NCBI GenBank assembly: GCA_963840725.1
Contig: CAWIZY010000004.1
Location: forward strand, 1-64,000
Length of the DNA: 64,000 nt
From: CAVWDU01 sp963840725
GTDB taxonomy: Bacteria > Pseudomonadota > Gammaproteobacteria > Pseudomonadales > Halieaceae
Reading direction: 5' to 3'
A model generated the notes under the pieces. It did no database searches. It saw only the letters and a list, made by a program, of their open reading frames with translations, and was not told the DNA's origin. Both the position numbers and the translations under genes were made by a program. This document shows, piece by piece, positions 1-8,096 of this stretch (positions are counted from its first letter, which is position 1; each line of letters starts with the position of its first letter).

Positions 1-73
1 CTTCGTTCGTATCAACTCCCATGCCAGGTCTTTGACCTGTCATGGCAGTCGAATAAACTAGTTTAATCTGGCC

Positions 74-93
74 GTGGTTACAGTGGAACCACC
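74..93. repeat. Short element-specific repeat with inverted arms (copy 1)
   Basis: GTGGTT (74-79) and AACCAC (87-92) form a perfect inverted repeat. The right part, ACAGTGGAACCACC (80-93), recurs exactly at 4345-4358. Both copies lie in non-coding stretches of the integrated element, downstream of one leftward gene and upstream of another. Function is unknown; a protein-binding site or RNA hairpin is possible. Confidence 0.45.
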
Positions 94-226
94 GGCAAAC
101 GTCAGGTGGCGGCGGTGTTGGCACTTCGCGGGAACATACTACGATGGAAGTAGAGCGGGCGAGTAAGAGAGAGGCGCCACTTTATCCCAAGTGGCCAGGG
201 CAAGGAGCCGATTCTCATCGGCGACA

Positions 227-645
227 TTAATCTTCGTTATGCAGCATGATGGTCACAACGGGTTCTCCGGCATCACCGGGACCCACCATCAGTTTCAAGG
301 TCACCTCCTGAGCTTCCATCGTGCAACCATCACTGGGTACTCGATACAACGAGAAGCGCAGTCGATCACCGGAATCAGTGGCCGTGCATGGCAACAAATG
401 CCATGAATAACACGTCCCACAAGCGACCGGACTCATCCTGATGCGTCTGAATCCGGCTATCTTGTTCAGTCCAGGCGACACAATCACACCATGCCGCATG
501 TACAGCCACCGGCCACTTGAAACCAGCTTCCCGCGCCATATTGGTGACATCGACCAACACACCGTCTTCAATTGCCTGTGCTCGGCTGTAGCATGAGATC
601 ACAGGCAAAGACATCTTCCAGTGAAGTGTTCTCTGTGTTTTTCAT
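227..645 (-). pseudogene. DUF6573-like mobile-element protein, two frameshifts
   Basis: The reading starts at ATG 645 with a good ribosome site (AGGGA about 9 nt upstream) as MKNTENTSLEDVFAC. It must shift one frame near 606-612 to continue as VISCYSRAQAIEDGVLVD through RLWDVLFMAF, then shift again near 387-391 to continue as TDSGDRLRFSLYRVP to the end, MLHNED. All three pieces match one protein I recognise as the DUF6573 type that travels with integrative conjugative elements, whose function is not known. A missing base explains the first shift and an extra base (or two missing) the second. It is the last leftward gene of the element module seen here. Alternatives are sequencing errors, or a short 79-residue product from position 614. 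Confidence 0.65.
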
Positions 646-694
646 AAAGTTTTTCCCTGAGGAGTTGATTTAAGAATTCAGGGAGTCCCTCCTT

Positions 695-724
695 CCCATT
701 GGGAAGCAGCGACTCCCCAATGGG
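695..724. repeat. Hairpin between radC and DUF6573
   Basis: CCCATTGGG (695-703) and CCCAATGGG (716-724) form a perfect 9-bp stem with a 12-nt loop. It lies between the end of the leftward radC remnant (741) and the DUF6573 start (645). There is no T-run after it on the transcribed strand, so it is more likely a processing or translation-control element than a terminator. Confidence 0.5.
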
Positions 725-740
725 TTGAGTAAATAGTGAG

Positions 741-1254
741 CTAGAGCAGTCCGCGCTCTGCCAACGACAATGACTCACCGGCTGTGACGATGAAATGATC
801 CAGCACGCGGATGTCCACGAGTGCCAGAGCATCCTTCAACCGCCGGGTAATCGCCTCATCCGCGTGACTGGGTTCGGCAACTCCACTGGGGTGATTATGA
901 AAAAACATCACCGCGGCGGCATTGAGGGTAGCGCCTGCTGCACCACCACGCGGGGTACACTGCCGCACCGTCAATCGTTCCCTGGAACAGCTCAGCAGTC
1001 TCGATCACTCGATGCCGGTTATCCAGGTACATGCAACCAAACACTTCTGCTTTCCGGTCGGCCAACAGCACACGCAAATAGTCGCGGGTACTGTTAGGAC
1101 TGGGCAGCTCGAGCCCCGGTCGATGCAGGTCCTGCAGAACCGCAAGAGCCAGATCCATCAGAGACTGCTTTTCACCGTCGTTAAGCGTTGCGATCTTCAG
1201 CCTCGCCAAACGGTTTTTAGTGTTCACCTTTGCAGGCGATGATTTCGAAACCAT
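741..1254 (-). pseudogene. radC: RadC/JAB-domain protein, two frameshifts
   Basis: This is a RadC family protein (JAB/MPN-type metalloprotease fold), common on mobile elements. The N-terminal part starts at ATG 1254, with AAGGAG 8 nt upstream, and reads to ELFQGTIDGAAVYP. The conserved continuation RVVVQQAL is in a second frame (break near 950). The metal-binding part NAAAVMFFHNHPSGVAEPS, through to the end SLAERGLL, is in a third frame (break near 930). Two single-base losses would explain this. The HNHPSG motif (HxH plus downstream Asp) is intact, so the lesions do not touch the catalytic residues but should abolish the full-length protein. The role of RadC proteins is unsettled despite the old DNA-repair name. 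The ribosome site lies inside a hairpin (1255-1289). Confidence 0.8.
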
Positions 1255-1349
1255 GACTGGTCTCCTTCGATGGTGCGGGGAGACCAGTCCCGCGAGGAAG
1301 TGGTTTCCTCGCGGGATTGAAAGATTGGCAGCATCGGTAGATGCTGCCA
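1255..1349 (-). promoter_or_regulatory. Three consecutive perfect hairpins in the radC leader
   Basis: Three stems lie in 95 bp between the STY4534-type gene and radC. Arms are 1255-1265/1279-1289 (11 bp), 1288-1299/1305-1316 (12 bp) and 1326-1335/1340-1349 (10 bp). The first encloses the GGAG of the radC ribosome site, so folding should hide it. The first two share positions 1288-1289 and cannot both be fully paired. The layout suggests translation control or attenuation of radC; this is inference from structure only. Confidence 0.6.
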
Positions 1350-1359
1350 GGGTTTGTGG

Positions 1360-1782
1360 TTAGGCGGTGGCGTCTCTGGCGACAGGCGCCGGAAACGGTT
1401 GTCCGTCTACTTTGATCCATTGAAAACGAAGCAGTCGGGATTTCAGTCCAATGCCTGTCGTGCCGGCACGTTCACCTTGTTTAAATGTGAACGCTTCTGC
1501 CTGCAAATCGCTGAGTGAAACCCCACCAACACTTTCATGTCGGCTTCGACTGCAGGCATCAATTGGCGCACCAGATCCTTTGCTTCCTCGCCACACTACC
1601 ACACAATCAAAATAGGTATGCTGGACGTTGTCGGCAGGGCCTCGCAGTGCCGCTATGGTGACACTGAGAAAGGGAGTGCCATTCTCGGGTGTCACGTCGC
1701 GTACACGGTTGAGGTAACTCGATCCGTGGATATCAAGATCGAAATACTTCGGTTTTTCAGTCGTAGACTGTTTAGTGTTCAT
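1360..1782 (-). pseudogene. STY4534-type (DUF3577) ICE replication protein, internally frame-shifted
   Basis: The gene is open over 140 codons from ATG 1782, with AAGGAG about 10 nt upstream. Residues about 64-87 make no sense against the family. Read one frame over, the same stretch gives GEEAKDLVRQLMPAVEAD followed by MKVLVG, which is the conserved DUF3577 core. Two compensating single-base changes are therefore present, near 1591-1595 (extra base) and 1518-1520 (a TTTT run reduced to TTT). The start (FDLDIHGSSYLNRVRDV) and end (TFKQGERAGTTGIGLKSRLL) are normal. Family members accompany PFGI-1/SPI-7-class elements and are linked to their replication, with no defined activity. The product would carry about 24 wrong residues and is probably inactive. 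Confidence 0.75.
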
Positions 1783-1862
1783 AACACATTCTCCTTGAAC
1801 TTAATGAACTGCCGGGGAACGCGATTCCCTGAGGGGAACGATTCCCGGCGGGGTGATAAATA

Positions 1863-1878
1863 TCAGGACGAGTCCTGA
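1863..1878. repeat. Short palindromic hairpin upstream of STY4534-type gene
   Basis: TCAGGAC (1863-1869) and GTCCTGA (1872-1878) form a 7-bp stem with a 2-nt centre, in the 183-bp gap between the ParM stop (1966) and the STY4534-type start (1782). The rest of the gap holds an imperfect inverted repeat around 1811-1851 and no gene. Confidence 0.45.
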
Positions 1879-1965
1879 CACTGGATTGACGGCATAGCCG
1901 TGGTATCAATTGCACAATCGACGATACTTATTGCCACTGAGACCGCAGTGACCACGTATAAAACC

Positions 1966-3060
1966 TTAGAACTTTTTCTCGGGGTCATCACACACGAATT
2001 GCAGGTACTTGAGCATCCCACGTGCATTAGCGAACGCTGCGTGGTCGGCTATCATTTGGTTCGGAAACCAGTTGGCGATATCGGCTGCGAGCGCGGCACT
2101 ACCGCCGCCCACAAAGAGCACCCGATCAAGCTCGACACCCAGTCCCAGTTTGCGCCGGGTTTCGGCGTAGAGTAGCTCCACCAGTTCTCGCTTCGCCGCA
2201 GCCACCATGGCCGAGATATCATGATCCTTGCCATGCAGGCGTAATCGGGAACTGTCTACCGCCCTTGCGATACTCTGCTCGCCCAGTTCGATCACATCGA
2301 AGGTTTGCTGAATAAGATCGGCGACCCGAGATTTCACATTCAGCATGCCCCGGTTAAGGGAGCCGGATGAACCGTGAACGATGCCCTGATCCTGCACCAC
2401 GACATAATCGGTTGTACGTCCGCCGATATCGATGATGGCAATGGGCGCGCTCAATCGATCGCCATCCAGGGTGACACCGTCGTCCTGGGTGAGGATGACA
2501 TGGTCATACCAAGCGGCAAGGGCTTCAGGAATCACCTCATGGAAGCCTATACTGGCCTTTACCGCTAACCGGCTCGATTTTGGGTTCCCGGCGAGGGGCT
2601 CTACAGCCAGCTTCAACTTGTCCCGTTTTTGATCAATGCCCTGCTGGCGTCGCTGGCCATCGTTGCGGTAGAACGCTGCAACCGGCAAACCTGTCACCAG
2701 ATGAACAGAGCGACCCGATAGGCCGGCCTGTTGCAAAGCATGTTGGACAATCACACGGTTAAGTGCCGACCCGGGATATTCGTCAAACTGTGTAGGCTCC
2801 CCATCGACGGCTCCCGCTGAATAGACGGTACCGCCGGTCTCATACTCAAAAATTCGTTGCTCCTGCTCTCTAATCCAGGTGACACCGGCAGCGCCAATCC
2901 GCGCTCTGGAAGGCACGCTAAACAGCCGTCCGTCGGCTAACGCCACCTTGGTATAGGCATACCCGTCATCGAGCCCCACCTGAACCACAGTCATCGGATC
3001 CGAGGACAGCCGGGAAGTATTGTCATCCTGTGTCGGTTTTTCATCGGTGCGTTCTGTCAC
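1966..3060 (-). CDS. parM: ParM/StbA-like actin-type DNA segregation ATPase
   Basis: This 364-residue protein of the ParM/StbA family is an actin-like ATPase whose filaments push or pull replicon copies apart. Actin-fold signatures are visible: a phosphate-1 loop (QVGLDDGYAYTKVALADG, residues about 27-44), a central IAIIDIGGRTTDYVVV stretch and a late LFVGGGSAAL adenosine motif. The start is GTG 3060 with GAGGAAA about 9 nt upstream; the first ~20 residues are a polar tail. It lies 31 bp after the ParR-like gene, as expected for a parMR-type pair, though here the adaptor gene comes first. Unlike five of its neighbours it is intact. The element also carries a ParB-type gene, so two segregation systems may coexist. 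Confidence 0.85.
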   Translation of the reverse strand: MTERTDEKPTQDDNTSRLSSDPMTVVQVGLDDGYAYTKVALADGRLFSVPSRARIGAAGVTWIREQEQRIFEYETGGTVYSAGAVDGEPTQFDEYPGSALNRVIVQHALQQAGLSGRSVHLVTGLPVAAFYRNDGQRRQQGIDQKRDKLKLAVEPLAGNPKSSRLAVKASIGFHEVIPEALAAWYDHVILTQDDGVTLDGDRLSAPIAIIDIGGRTTDYVVVQDQGIVHGSSGSLNRGMLNVKSRVADLIQQTFDVIELGEQSIARAVDSSRLRLHGKDHDISAMVAAAKRELVELLYAETRRKLGLGVELDRVLFVGGGSAALAADIANWFPNQMIADHAAFANARGMLKYLQFVCDDPEKKF

Positions 3061-3091
3061 TGTCTATTTCCTCGAAATCTATCCATGTACG

Positions 3092-3472
3092 CTAGTGGCC
3101 TATCACGTTTTTCAACTGCGCAAAGGGCTTTTCAGAATGGGTACTGGGGCAACTCTGGGCCTTTTCCACACTATGCGGATCGCCAGATCCAGGAGATGCA
3201 TCGCTATTGGACCGGCGCGCACCACTTCGCGTCGCTGGCATACGCCAATGCAAAAATCGGCGATCGTCAGTATCACCATCTTGTTGAGGGATCGATGGCG
3301 TTTGCGATTTGATCACCTGACACTCTGTATTGAAGCCAGTCAGCAGCAAGCCTCTTAGCCAATCTTTTCGCCGCCGCTGTGGCAATCGCTGTAAACGATT
3401 GAGAATCATCGCCTCCAGAGGAATACGCGTATCCAGAATGATATTCAGGCGCTGTTGAGTCGCTGCTAGCAT
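3092..3472 (-). CDS. Small ParR/StbB-like partner of ParM
   Basis: This 126-residue basic protein lies just upstream of parM. The N-terminal half (LNIILDTRIPLEAMILNRL, then LPQRRRKDWLRGLLLTGF) resembles the ribbon-helix-helix adaptors that bind a centromere and load ParM filaments. The C-terminal half is polar and low-complexity apart from a final PFAQLKNVIG. ATG 3472 lies 5 bp after the stop of the PFL_4669-type gene, so translation is probably coupled; no strong ribosome site is seen. Family assignment rests on the N-terminal pattern and position beside ParM. It could be an element-specific protein of other function. Confidence 0.6.
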   Translation of the reverse strand: MLAATQQRLNIILDTRIPLEAMILNRLQRLPQRRRKDWLRGLLLTGFNTECQVIKSQTPSIPQQDGDTDDRRFLHWRMPATRSGARRSNSDASPGSGDPHSVEKAQSCPSTHSEKPFAQLKNVIGH

Positions 3473-3477
3473 GGCGG

Positions 3478-4215
3478 CTATCCATCCTGGCGAGCAGGAC
3501 TACAAGTCGCACTCGCACGCTGGAACGTGACGGGGCGTAGCGAAGGAAGTTTGTCACCGTCGAGAATCTCCTGCGGCAGGTCTCCCATGCATTCACGCGC
3601 TTTCTCTGCTCGCGCGGTGCCTTGATGTATGTCGCTGCGACTGATCTCCAGATACTGGTAGCTTTGGGGTAGTGCAAATACGCGCCGCAGCCACCGCCCA
3701 CTCCCACTCACCTGTTCAGCGATTTCCGTCGGTAAAGCCAGGCCCAAATGTCGGGCCGTCATCCAGGTGCACATCATGCGGTCATAGTCAGCGAGCATCT
3801 GCGCCGCCCGAAAGGCATAGGGATTGGCAAACTGCAGGGAAACCCGCTGGGGTCGACTCGACTGCGCAAAGGTCACTTCGAAACACTCGACGCTCACCAG
3901 CAAGGCCTGAAGTTGTTCCTGCAGGCGATGTAACTGCGAACGTACATCACCAACACTGTCTTCCACCTTGACCAGCCACCAGTCGGCGAACGGGTCATCC
4001 GATCGGATGGCTTGCCAGAGCATCTTCAGCCGCTCTGCAAATCCAACCAGGCCCATAATCGCTGGCTTGCCTTCGCCGCCACGCCGCCCCCTGATCAAGC
4101 TTTGTGCCTGGTAGGTCTGGACGTTCAACCAGACCTCGCCACGCAACGCGCCCGGACCCGTTTTATCCGGTTGATCAATAGGCTGTTCGCCAGGGAGGTC
4201 GACATGAGTATTCAT
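3478..4215 (-). CDS. PFL_4669-family integrating conjugative element protein (TIGR03761-like)
   Basis: The sequence resembles the PFL_4669 family, which lies in the replication/maintenance block of PFGI-1-class conjugative elements and has no known biochemical role. Recognisable stretches are LRGEVWLNVQTYQAQSLIRG near the start and FANPYAFRAAQMLADYD in the middle. I chose ATG 4215 (245 residues): AGGAAC lies about 9 nt upstream, while the longer reading from TTG 4233 has no ribosome site. A hairpin (4217-4247) abuts that ribosome site. The gene is intact, follows the STY4528-type gene after a 200-bp gap and is probably co-transcribed with the ParR-like gene. Confidence 0.75.
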   Translation of the reverse strand: MNTHVDLPGEQPIDQPDKTGPGALRGEVWLNVQTYQAQSLIRGRRGGEGKPAIMGLVGFAERLKMLWQAIRSDDPFADWWLVKVEDSVGDVRSQLHRLQEQLQALLVSVECFEVTFAQSSRPQRVSLQFANPYAFRAAQMLADYDRMMCTWMTARHLGLALPTEIAEQVSGSGRWLRRVFALPQSYQYLEISRSDIHQGTARAEKARECMGDLPQEILDGDKLPSLRPVTFQRASATCSPARQDG

Positions 4216-4216
4216 C

Positions 4217-4247
4217 AGCGTGGTTCCTATCAATTTTTCACCACGCT
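4217..4247 (-). promoter_or_regulatory. Hairpin at the ribosome site of the PFL_4669-type gene
   Basis: AGCGTGGT (4217-4224) and ACCACGCT (4240-4247) form a perfect 8-bp stem. In the leftward transcript the loop holds most of the AGGAAC ribosome site and the stem runs to within 2 nt of the start codon. This could modulate translation. The rest of 4248-4417 holds no gene, a weaker stem around 4280-4305, and the second copy of the 14-bp element repeat. Confidence 0.5.
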
Positions 4248-4344
4248 ATGAACCCACGAAACCCGATCACCGACCACTTGGTATCTCGCCAAGTACCGTG
4301 GAGGTTTACGCCCTGCTATTGGATATTGGTCTTCCAAACTGGTG

Positions 4345-4358
4345 ACAGTGGAACCACC
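4345..4358. repeat. Short element-specific repeat (copy 2)
   Basis: ACAGTGGAACCACC, identical to positions 80-93, in the leader between the STY4528-type and PFL_4669-type genes. The flanks are similar (TGGTG here, TGGTT there), so the match extends imperfectly. A shared regulator or nicking-type site on the element is possible. Confidence 0.45.
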
Positions 4359-4417
4359 TCGAGAAAGACGTTAAATACAGCGCTCCAATAACCGGATGAC
4401 ACGGCAAAGGGGCTGAA

Positions 4418-5668
4418 TCAGGGATCATCCTTCGCGTTGAACGAGAGGCGCAATTTGGCAATCTGTTCGATGCCATAGGCCCGCGAGCGTTCGCGCTCTT
4501 CGGCGTTGAGTGTTTCTTGCTCTGGGTCCACAGGTGGCGGGGCTGGCTGGGCACGAGACAATCGGCCTTCAGCCACTTTGATACCGAGATTGGGTATAAA
4601 TTCACCCTTGTCCGCGGCCTTACACAGCGAGTGCAGGAAACGCAATTCGTCATAGACCGGTTTCATCCCTCTTTGCTCTGAGTCCAGTCGACCCTGCAAT
4701 TCATCCAAGACAGACTGACGATCCTCGGGGGCGATCATGCCAAGGTACCGATCTGCCAGCAGTCTCTGGTTTTCCGACAGCCGGGGCGGATAGATCAGCG
4801 GTTTATCAGAAAGTGAGCTTACTGCCGGTAAAGCACTTTCTTTGCTGTTGGAATTCTGTGTAGGGGTTGTTGTTGTAGTTGTTTTATAATCACTACTACA
4901 ACCACTACTGTAGTGTACTTTTTCCTCCGCCTTCGAATTTTGGCTACGGTCACTAACCCTGTCAGATCTCTGCGACAACGGCTGCTTAAGTCGGTTAACA
5001 GATGCGCCTGTGAAGGCGAAGTAGCGACTCGAGCCGTCTGTGTTTTTCCCTTTCTCTGCCAGAAACTGCGCCGCATGCAGACGACGCTCCGACCCCGACT
5101 CTCTTTCCGCAAGGTTTTGTCCGTCCCGAATGGTTTCATCCAGACTGTCTGATATTCCCTGCGCAACGAGACGCACACGTCCATGGTGATGTTGCTGAGA
5201 CTGACTGACAAATGCCATATAGGCATCGTCAAGATGCAGGGCGTCAACCAGCGGCAAGGGCTCGTCGTGCAGAACATAGATGTTGCCGGTAAAGCGGCCG
5301 GATTTTTGACGTAGCCTGGCGTATAAGGTTAGCCAGCGGGTGAGCCGCAATATCGCAATCGCCCGCGATACGGTTGACGTCGAGGAAACGTTAGTCTGGT
5401 TAGCAATGGTGTCGTAATCCGGGAAAGCCGTTCGTCCTCCGGTTTCTCTGGCGTGAGACATAATGACCATCCACACCACTTTGTCCACCGGCTCCAGGAT
5501 GGGATCCTGAATCACCATGGCGGGAACGGCCTGGTGCCAATTGCCCACAAATAGCATGGCGTCGGACGACGATACTGCGCCCTCACCTTTGAATTCCGCA
5601 ATGGTTGCTTTGATTAGGGCATCAAGGGCAACTGTTTCCGGTCGCGGTACGGCATCATCATGGGCCAT
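4418..5668 (-). CDS. STY4528-type ICE/pathogenicity-island replication protein
   Basis: This 416-residue protein matches the STY4528 family of SPI-7/PFGI-1-class elements, considered replication-associated. The N-terminal part (VDKVVWMVIMSHARETGG, then FPDYDTIANQTNVSSTSTVSR) reads like a winged-helix replication initiator. The middle keeps RLTRWLTLYARLR and RFTGNIYVLHDEPLPL. A low-complexity Thr run (KTTTTTTP) follows, and the end is EFIPNLGIKVAEGR. ATG 5668 is chosen because it falls inside the end of the DUF2857 gene in another frame (11-bp overlap) and begins the conserved region. The frame stays open upstream to 6259 only because the DUF2857 start happens to share it; the apparent 613-residue fusion is not real. 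No internal frameshift is seen. Confidence 0.8.
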   Translation of the reverse strand: MAHDDAVPRPETVALDALIKATIAEFKGEGAVSSSDAMLFVGNWHQAVPAMVIQDPILEPVDKVVWMVIMSHARETGGRTAFPDYDTIANQTNVSSTSTVSRAIAILRLTRWLTLYARLRQKSGRFTGNIYVLHDEPLPLVDALHLDDAYMAFVSQSQQHHHGRVRLVAQGISDSLDETIRDGQNLAERESGSERRLHAAQFLAEKGKNTDGSSRYFAFTGASVNRLKQPLSQRSDRVSDRSQNSKAEEKVHYSSGCSSDYKTTTTTTPTQNSNSKESALPAVSSLSDKPLIYPPRLSENQRLLADRYLGMIAPEDRQSVLDELQGRLDSEQRGMKPVYDELRFLHSLCKAADKGEFIPNLGIKVAEGRLSRAQPAPPPVDPEQETLNAEERERSRAYGIEQIAKLRLSFNAKDDP

Positions 5669-6259
5669 GCTCGATGACCTGATTCGCATCGGCGCCTGCC
5701 ATAGGCTCGCCGTATGCCTCCCACCGTTGCACCAGTGCCCAAATACACCGTAGCGCGATGTCCGTCTCTTGGTAGAGACTGAGATAGTCTGCTGCCGCCA
5801 GCGGGGCTTCCGCACACGCCTGAACCCGTTCCTGCCAGGCATACCACAGTGTATGCGTATCGGTCTCATCGAGCTCAGGCGGCCTTCCCACGAGGGAGCC
5901 AGCGTCAGCACTCGACGCCATCGTGTGTACTCACGTGAACTCATCCCAAACAACTGCTGCATCATATCCAAGGGGGCATCGGCCACTATCAGCGTGCGCT
6001 GTAGCTCTTCGGACTCCCGCTGATGGCGCAGGTGTGCCAGCATGGGCCAGAACACCTCCCGGTCCAGGTCTATCTTCAGACAATGCACGCGGAGCGCATC
6101 GGCTCGATACAGGTCAGCCAGGTTTATCCCCTGTAAAGCATCCAGCTCCTTGGGACCAAAATTCATGCTTCGCAAAGCCTGCTGGTCACCTTCGGCGAGA
6201 CAGCGGACCGCGTATAGGAGAACGGCAGAAGTGAGATCCGCTTCCTTATTAGATGACAT
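5658..6259 (-). pseudogene. DUF2857 protein, one frameshift
   Basis: DUF2857 proteins precede the STY4528-type gene in PFGI-1-class elements; their function is unknown. Reading starts at ATG 6259, overlapping the ParB stop as ATGA, and is good through LFGMSSREYTRWRRVLTLA. Then one base is missing near 5895-5905. The conserved remainder, SLVGRPPELDETDTHTLWYA through to NQVIEHGP, is one frame over and stops at 5658. Restoring a single base gives an uninterrupted protein of about 200 residues. Because of the shift, the first part reads on into the STY4528-type gene. Confidence 0.75.
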
Positions 6260-7800
6260 CAGCTGTCACCTTCCGCGGTGTCCCACAACGGGAAGCCCGC
6301 GTCAAAGGCACGCCGTTTTAGCGCACGATAAGTTTCCATCATCTGCAGCAGAAGCTGCCAATCCTCGGGATTGAGTTGCTGCCACAATTGGCAACCCATG
6401 TGACCAGGGTCAAGCGTCCAGACATTGCTAAACAACAGCTCCGCATCCTGCGATGCCAGTGCCCGGTGCAATATCGACGACTCTTCAAGGTAATTCAGGA
6501 GGACATCTACGGGGCCCGCAGTCACCTCAGAGCAGGCTGCCAATTGCCACCACAGCAAGGACACCAATCCAAGCATCTCCTGATCCAATGTTTCCGTCAG
6601 CTCCGTTGGCGGGACATCCGTCACCAAAAAACCCAAGCCGTGATCTGCAAGAGGAATGACACGATCGCCCAGGCCGTGATGTTCCGCCAAGCGTGCAGCG
6701 GTGGCATACAGGTGGCGGCGCAATGACGGGAATATCCAGTGACTTCAGATCTCGAGTACTCGTCACACTGTCGGCAGAGACCGCAATGGTGTGAGTCGAG
6801 TTGTCCGGGGATTCCTCCTTCGTCAATTACTGCGCTCTGGCGCTTCTTGATGCGCCCGGGGCGTGAGGGCCGTTGTGACTATAGGCGACTCTTCACCCAC
6901 AGCCACTAGTTTGTTTGGCTCATCCTCTGGATGCGCTTCATCGCTGTCTTGGTCGGGAGTGGAAGGATAATCAAAGGGCCGACCTGCCAGGCAGGCTTCG
7001 ATTTCGAGATGGATGATGTGTTCGCTCTGCTCTGACTCCACTGCGATCTCATGTTGCAGCGCATGGCGCAGTGGTTGGATATCCCACTCGCTGCCATCGT
7101 AGCGCCGACACAATTCGGCGAATACGTGATCAAACAGGCTTTCCTCACCCAACTGGCGGTGTAGCCAGATGTGTCGTGCCGCACGCTCTAAAGCCCGAAT
7201 CTTTTCAATCTGGGGTCGACCCATGCCGGCACTCAATGCGGTTGGCATTACCGGCCACAGTGTCTGAACGGCGTACCCCATCTTGGAGATCATACTGTGG
7301 CCGAGACTGAAGCCTCGCTCCATGAAGAGGGTTTCCAGTTGCCGCTGCGACAAGTTTTCTATGGACAGTTCCGCCTCGAGCAACGATTTGGCGTCAAAGA
7401 CGGCATGCGCTTTATCGATAAAGGGTAGACTGCCGCGCAGTTCATTCTCCCGCAGGTGCGCGAACAACACCGCCGACTCCTGGGACCAGCGTCTGATCAC
7501 ACAGTCTATCCAGTAAAACTGCTCTTCCCCTGTCTCCTCATACAATTCTTTAAGGATACGCAGCCGGGTATTGCCCCCGGCATGGAGCACGTAGTCGGCC
7601 GCGCCGGGTTCCTGCGAGATCACTAGCGGTTGATCCAGACCGCCGGCACGGATAGACGCCTTGATACGGTCATACTCCGGATTTTGCTGACGCCGGGGAT
7701 TGCGCCCGTAAAGGTGAATACGGGTGACCTCGATGCGTGTGGCGACGACATCGTCAGATGTGGACGCAGCGTTCGTGGATGATCGATTATTCTGTGCCAT
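6259..7800 (-). pseudogene. ICE-type ParB family protein, two frameshifts
   Basis: The N-terminal piece (ATG 7800 to stop 6823) has the ParB nuclease-like domain: RNPRRQQNPEYDRIKASIRA, a GGNTRLRIL box (the ICE version of the ParB GxRR/GN box) and LRENELRGSLPFIDKA. It ends at APERSN. One base over, the reading continues TKEESPDNST to SLDIP (6826-6730). An inserted T in CCCGTCATTG then throws it into a third frame, where LRRHLYATAARLAEHHG continues to GFPLWDTAEGDS (stop 6259). The three pieces together make a protein of about 520 residues, as expected for the PFGI-1-class ParB protein. They could instead be two genes, the second with one shift. The start overlaps the end of the Cro-like gene by 14 bp. 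No parA is seen in the window. Confidence 0.7.
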
Positions 7801-8086
7801 CGACTTCACACACCATTGCAGGCCGTCGTTGCGCTTCTTGTTCCTCTACCCCATAGAAGATTTCGGGGTGGCGGACCATTGAGGCACGAGGCACGGGGTG
7901 AAGTCGCCCCTCCGATGCTTCTGCAACCAGTCTCGTCGATTGTTCGATCTGGGTCGCCAGCAAGGGGCTGGCGTAGCGGTGGTTGCCCGCGATCTGGTAT
8001 AGGTAAGACACCGAATCATTGCAGGCGACGGCGACCTCTGCTCGCTCCCTCTTCGTTGCCATCTTGAGAAAATACTTTAGCTCCAT
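7787..8086 (-). CDS. Small Cro-like DNA-binding protein
   Basis: This 99-residue protein is divergent from the CI-like repressor gene. The first 60 residues (MELKYFLKMATKRERAEVAV, then ACNDSVSYLYQIAG with SPLLATQIEQST) have the helix-turn-helix layout of short Cro/YdaS-type regulators. A polar tail of about 35 residues follows. I start at ATG 8086 because family members begin MEL; an upstream ATG at 8098 is possible. No clear ribosome site is visible for either. Its neighbours and the operator sites at 8097-8169 point to the early-lytic or transfer side of a two-protein switch that turns on the ParB-led operon. Confidence 0.65.
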   Translation of the reverse strand: MELKYFLKMATKRERAEVAVACNDSVSYLYQIAGNHRYASPLLATQIEQSTRLVAEASEGRLHPVPRASMVRHPEIFYGVEEQEAQRRPAMVCEVDGTE

Positions 8087-8096
8087 GCGAATATAC

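Noticed and set aside
191..406. Plus-strand 71-codon reading at the left edge
   Set aside because: It is antisense to the DUF6573-like gene, whose family pattern is clear on the minus strand.
4418..6259. A single 613-residue fusion protein joining DUF2857 and the STY4528-type replication protein
   Set aside because: The middle (after TLAPSWEG) matches neither family, while the proper DUF2857 end is in another frame to 5658 and the STY4528-type protein starts at ATG 5668. The fusion is produced by a frameshift in DUF2857.
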